NCBI GenBank assembly: GCA_964501185.1
Contig: CAZCRT010000005.1
Coordinates: 44,277-108,276, forward strand
Direction: 5' to 3'
DNA length: 64,000 bases
Origin: BS150m-G50 sp964501185 [NCBI: uncultured Bacteroidia bacterium]
GTDB taxonomy: Bacteria > CAIWAD01 > BS150m-G50
Below the pieces are notes generated by a model that worked only from the letters and a program-made list of their open reading frames with translations, was not told the origin of the DNA and searched no databases. A program made the position numbers and the translations under genes. Within the stretch, counting starts at the first letter, position 1; each line of letters begins with the position of its first letter. Below, one piece after another: positions 62,542 through 64,000 of the stretch.

Positions 62542-62943
62542 ATGTACAGTATAAATCTTGCCAAAAAAATCGCCCGCCTGGCCCACAATAAGCAGGCAAT
62601 AGATATCAGAATACTCGACCTCCGCGGATTGACCTCTGCGGCTGATTTCTTTGTAATCTGCAGCGGCTCGGTCGATGTCCATGTTCAAGCTATTACTGAC
62701 TATATTGTCAGAGAACTCCGTCCCGAGAAAATCCGTCCATTCAGTCTGGAGGGTACTGATACTTCCCGCTGGGTACTGGCTGATTTTTTCGATGTGATTT
62801 TCCACTGTTTTTTGCCTGATTCCCGAAGCTACTTCAACCTGGAGGGGCTCTGGGCTGACGCTCCGGTAATGCCACTTGACCCTGTCACCGGCAGGATTAC
62901 ATCTCTGGCTGAGGCTAAAAAGCAACGGGCGGGAGCAGCATGA
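62542..62943 (+). CDS. rsfS: ribosomal silencing factor RsfS
   Basis: A 133-residue RsfS/iojap protein that binds uL14 and blocks subunit joining under nutrient stress. The conserved core is present: KQAIDIRILDLRGLTSAADFFVICSGSVDVHVQAI (residues 17-51), then SLEGTDTSRWVLADFFDVIFHCFLPDSRSYFNLEGLWADA (about 76-115). Length is normal. It sits between the LytR_C protein and a PfkB kinase, with a 4-base overlap to the latter. nadD, often adjacent to rsfS, is absent here. Confidence 0.93.
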   Translation: MYSINLAKKIARLAHNKQAIDIRILDLRGLTSAADFFVICSGSVDVHVQAITDYIVRELRPEKIRPFSLEGTDTSRWVLADFFDVIFHCFLPDSRSYFNLEGLWADAPVMPLDPVTGRITSLAEAKKQRAGAA

Positions 62944-63851
62944 AGTCGATTCTGGTTGTAGGTTCAGTCGCTCTGGATACGATCGAGACACCTCGTGGCA
63001 AAGTTGATGAAGCTCCGGGTGGTTCCGCGGTTTATTTCAGTGCGGCAGCCAGCTTCTTTGCTACCGTCAACCTGGTAGGCGTTGCCGGTGATGATTTTCC
63101 CTGTGAACGGCTGGATATCCTGCGGGAACGGGGTGTGGACCTGAAGGGCTTTCAGGTTGTAGATGGTGGCCGCAGTTTCCGCTGGCATGGCCGTTATCAT
63201 ACAGATCCGAACCAGCGTGATACATTGCTGACTGAGCTGAATGTCTTTCAGGATTTTGATCCCCACCTGCCCGAATCCTACCGTAGTGCTGATCTGCTGT
63301 TTCTGGCGAATATTGATCCGGATCTGCAGCTGCAGGTGCTGGACCAGATGGAGCAGCCGGAACTGGTAATCCTGGATACCATGAATTTCTGGATAGAGGG
63401 CCGTTGGGACGCTTTGCAGAAAGTGATCAAGCGCACTGATATCCTGATTGTCAACGACAGTGAAGTGATTCAACTCACCGGCCAGCCCAATGTTGTAACC
63501 GGTGCCAGAATGTTATCCGGGCAGGGTCCCCGGATTGTTATCGTCAAGAAGGGGGAACATGGAGCATTGATGCTCACCCCTGAGGGTTTCTTTTTTGCGC
63601 CTGCTTTTCCGCTGGAAAGCGTCTGTGACCCGACAGGTGCCGGTGATACTTTTGCCGGGGGTTTTACCGGTTGGCTGGCAACTGCGGATGAAATTGATGA
63701 GCAGACCCTGCGCAGGGCACTGATAAATGCGACCGCCCTGGCAAGTTTCTCGGTGGAGGACTTCTCGATACAGCGTCTGGAAACGCTGACATTACCGGAA
63801 ATCGAGCAACGCATTACCAGCTTAAGCCAGATGACAGACTATGAATTGTAA
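62940..63851 (+). CDS. PfkB-family sugar/nucleoside kinase
   Basis: A 303-residue ribokinase-fold enzyme. The N-terminal part has VVGSVALDTI and APGGSAVYFSAAASFFA; the C-terminal part has the catalytic DPTGAGDTFAGGFTGWLA motif with its aspartate. A PNQRDTLLTELNVFQDF loop shapes the substrate pocket. Substrate cannot be read off; adenosine, ribose or a related sugar are all possible. It abuts mtnA on the same strand, so a link to nucleoside or methylthioribose recycling is possible. Confidence 0.85.
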   Translation: MKSILVVGSVALDTIETPRGKVDEAPGGSAVYFSAAASFFATVNLVGVAGDDFPCERLDILRERGVDLKGFQVVDGGRSFRWHGRYHTDPNQRDTLLTELNVFQDFDPHLPESYRSADLLFLANIDPDLQLQVLDQMEQPELVILDTMNFWIEGRWDALQKVIKRTDILIVNDSEVIQLTGQPNVVTGARMLSGQGPRIVIVKKGEHGALMLTPEGFFFAPAFPLESVCDPTGAGDTFAGGFTGWLATADEIDEQTLRRALINATALASFSVEDFSIQRLETLTLPEIEQRITSLSQMTDYEL

Positions 63852-63857
63852 TCACCG

Positions 63858-64000
63858 GTGTGGTTCTCCTTGCTTCCGCTGAAACGAAACGGCAACAGCC
63901 TGCAGTTGATCGATCAGAGAAAGCTGCCACACGAAGTGAAGCAGATTGAGATTGAGAATTATTGCCAGATGATAGAGGCGATCGCCACACTGGCTGTGCG
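63858..64000 (+). CDS. mtnA: methylthioribose-1-phosphate isomerase, N-terminal part (cut by window edge)
   Basis: The first ~48 residues fit the N-terminus of MtnA: a short lead, then LQLIDQRKLPHEVKQIEIENY and MIEAIATLAVR, the family pattern before the RGAPAIG motif that would lie past the edge. MtnA isomerises methylthioribose-1-phosphate in methionine salvage (related eIF2B-like proteins act in other sugar phosphate steps). GTG at 63858 is the only standard start in frame; no ribosome site is evident. The rest lies outside the window, so catalytic residues cannot be checked. Confidence 0.75.
   Translation, partial: MWFSLLPLKRNGNSLQLIDQRKLPHEVKQIEIENYCQMIEAIATLAV

Larger units (their letters stand above)
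1100..63224. repeat. over-represented octamer GTGATACA / TGTATCAC (38 copies, dispersed)
   Basis: Hand count gives 38 exact copies, about 19 times the ~2 expected for one octamer on both strands of 64 kb. Starts of GTGATACA: 1100, 5659, 7388, 9298, 11392, 11617, 11799, 14619, 14943, 19659, 29585, 34158, 34335, 34485, 38567, 42494, 43614, 47384, 56582, 58616, 63217. Starts of TGTATCAC: 7175, 10930, 12215, 14055, 14190, 16403, 33888, 36386, 41068, 42053, 49179, 50609, 50930, 51219, 52847, 58529, 60662. The preceding base is C or T in 31 of 38; other flanks look random. Copies with another last base (GTGATACG, -C, -T) are far rarer (about 9, 4 and 5). Confidence 0.85.

Noticed and set aside
1100-63224. 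GTGATACA as a promoter or operator element
   Set aside because: Nearly all copies lie inside genes, in both directions and without fixed distance to starts, which does not fit a transcription signal.
1-64000. High frequency of the palindrome ACCGGT
   Set aside because: It looks common by eye, but I did not count it and Thr-Gly and related codon pairs could explain it; it is much weaker than the GTGATACA signal.
1-64000. tRNA, rRNA or insertion sequences
   Set aside because: I found no cloverleaf-like segment, no rRNA sequence and no transposase in the window.

Overview
The window is a chromosomal segment of a flagellated, diderm bacterium, probably a member of the FCB superphylum or a nearby candidate phylum. 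The evidence is a PorU-like C25 peptidase next to a PorV-like barrel, two secreted proteins with the C-terminal NHPNPFNPST-type domain used by type IX secretion and related systems, Lol lipoprotein export genes, P- and L-ring flagellar genes and an LPS-type glycosyltransferase cluster. I cannot name the genus. Base composition looks close to even, coding density is very high, most genes overlap by 1-11 bases, and I see no rRNA, tRNA, CRISPR array, insertion sequence or phage gene.

Layout. (1) 1-577 is the 5' part of carA (minus). (2) 763-6720 is a nuoABCDGHI block (minus) with a strong sigma70-type promoter upstream and a hairpin terminator downstream; nuoEF and nuoJKLMN are absent from it. 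(3) 6998-14263 holds a SPOR-domain gene (minus), a structured intergenic element, and a porU-porV-TPR cluster (plus). (4) 14296-18835 (minus) is a polyprenyl synthase gene followed by an incomplete mannose-type PTS: EIIC, EIID, HPr and EI without EIIA or EIIB. (5) 19124-27062 (plus) carries lysS, a LolC/E permease, lolD and two large exported CTD proteins. (6) 27499-29943 is clpC. (7) 30154-37653 is a flagellar rod/ring/hook-junction operon, flgFGAHIJNKL, behind a sigma54-type promoter. (8) 37741-43055 (minus) is a TetR-controlled envelope module: LolA-like protein, beta-barrel and MMPL/RND exporter. (9) 43252-54387 (plus) is tatA, tsaC, an MsbA-like ABC exporter, seven glycosyltransferases, an ATP-grasp protein and a DUF3108 protein. 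(10) 54605-61287 is a growth/division block, yggT-divIVA-pnp-ileS-dksA-lspA-rluD. (11) 61509-64000 holds a small exported protein, a LytR_C protein, rsfS, a PfkB kinase and the start of mtnA.

How the genes work together. Much of the window concerns the cell envelope: lipoprotein maturation (lspA), release (lolC/D) and possible extraction (LolA-like/MMPL); LPS flipping and glycosylation; sortase-linked surface proteins; and the flagellar rings that cross these layers.

The most unusual signal is not a gene. The octamer GTGATACA / TGTATCAC occurs 38 times by hand count, where about 2 are expected. It is on both strands, in several reading frames and also outside genes. It behaves like a DNA-level word (uptake, recombination or chromosome-organisation signal), and I rank it as the best candidate for an undescribed system. 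Second is a roughly 112-base element upstream of porU with mutually exclusive stems, and third a pair of five-unit heptamer arrays.
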